NCBI RefSeq assembly: GCF_015058545.1
Contig: NZ_SVCB01000087.1
Location: 1-5,262, forward strand
Length of the DNA stretch: 5,262 nucleotides
Direction of reading: 5' to 3'
From: Veillonella sp.
GTDB lineage: Bacteria > Bacillota > Negativicutes > Veillonellales > Veillonellaceae
Shown here: positions 5,258 to 5,262 of the stretch, piece after piece
How positions within the stretch are numbered: position 1 is the first letter of the stretch
Layout of the letters: the number at the start of each line of letters is the position of its first letter
Notes under the pieces: model-generated
Databases searched by the model: none
What the model was told of the DNA's origin: nothing
The model's input: only the letters and a program-made list of their open reading frames with translations
Position numbers and translations under genes: made by a program

Positions 5258-5262
5258 TTTTA

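Larger units (their letters stand above)
5076..5262. mobile_element. Putative structured end of an IS200/IS605-superfamily element (partial, runs off the window)
   Basis: This non-coding stretch is packed with short GC-rich hairpins, as in the subterminal ends that single-strand transposases of the IS200/IS605 superfamily recognise. The outer part holds TGAAGC (5086-5091) pairing with GCTTCA (5099-5104). AT-rich spacing follows, then four compact hairpins to the window edge. The left border is uncertain, somewhere between the gene stop (5054) and about 5080. No tnpA, tnpB or iscB coding sequence lies inside the window; one would be expected beyond 5262. Alternatives are an orphan end, a non-autonomous derivative, or an ordinary structured RNA. 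The family label comes from the overall look, not from a match I can verify. Confidence 0.42.

Overview
The window looks like ordinary chromosomal DNA of a moderate-to-low GC Firmicute. AGGAG-type ribosome binding sites, the short intergenic gaps and the protein families point to the Negativicutes (Veillonella/Dialister/Megasphaera relatives). That placement is an impression from protein style and cannot be proven without a search.

Left half, minus strand (3068 down to 73): a three-gene operon reading leftward. It holds an MTH1-like NUDIX 8-oxo-dGTP hydrolase, then the adenine DNA glycosylase MutY, which starts on a GTG inside the end of the NUDIX gene, then a membrane-anchored calcineurin-like metallophosphoesterase. 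The first two genes form two arms of the 'GO' defence against 8-oxoguanine: one cleans the nucleotide pool and the other removes adenine mispaired with 8-oxoG. The phosphoesterase has three membrane spans followed by a twin-arginine motif, which predicts an extracytoplasmic catalytic domain. A strong extended -10 promoter lies about 130 bases upstream of the NUDIX start, with a near-perfect dyad just downstream of the predicted transcription start.

Right half, plus strand (3257 to 5054): a divergent set of three genes. The first is a DUF4931-type protein that keeps the whole zinc and catalytic signature of galactose-1-phosphate uridylyltransferase. The second is a soluble COG1768-like metallophosphoesterase. 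The third is a 76-residue protein of unknown function whose ribosome binding site overlaps the stop codon of the gene before it.

Right end (5054 to 5262): non-coding. A perfect 11-base tandem repeat begins at the stop codon of the small gene. It is followed by a dense series of hairpins running to the window edge. This is the most unusual part of the window. It resembles the structured end of an IS200/IS605-superfamily element, possibly with an omega-RNA-type guide RNA scaffold for an IscB or TnpB gene just outside the window. No transposase or nuclease is visible here, so the assignment stays provisional.
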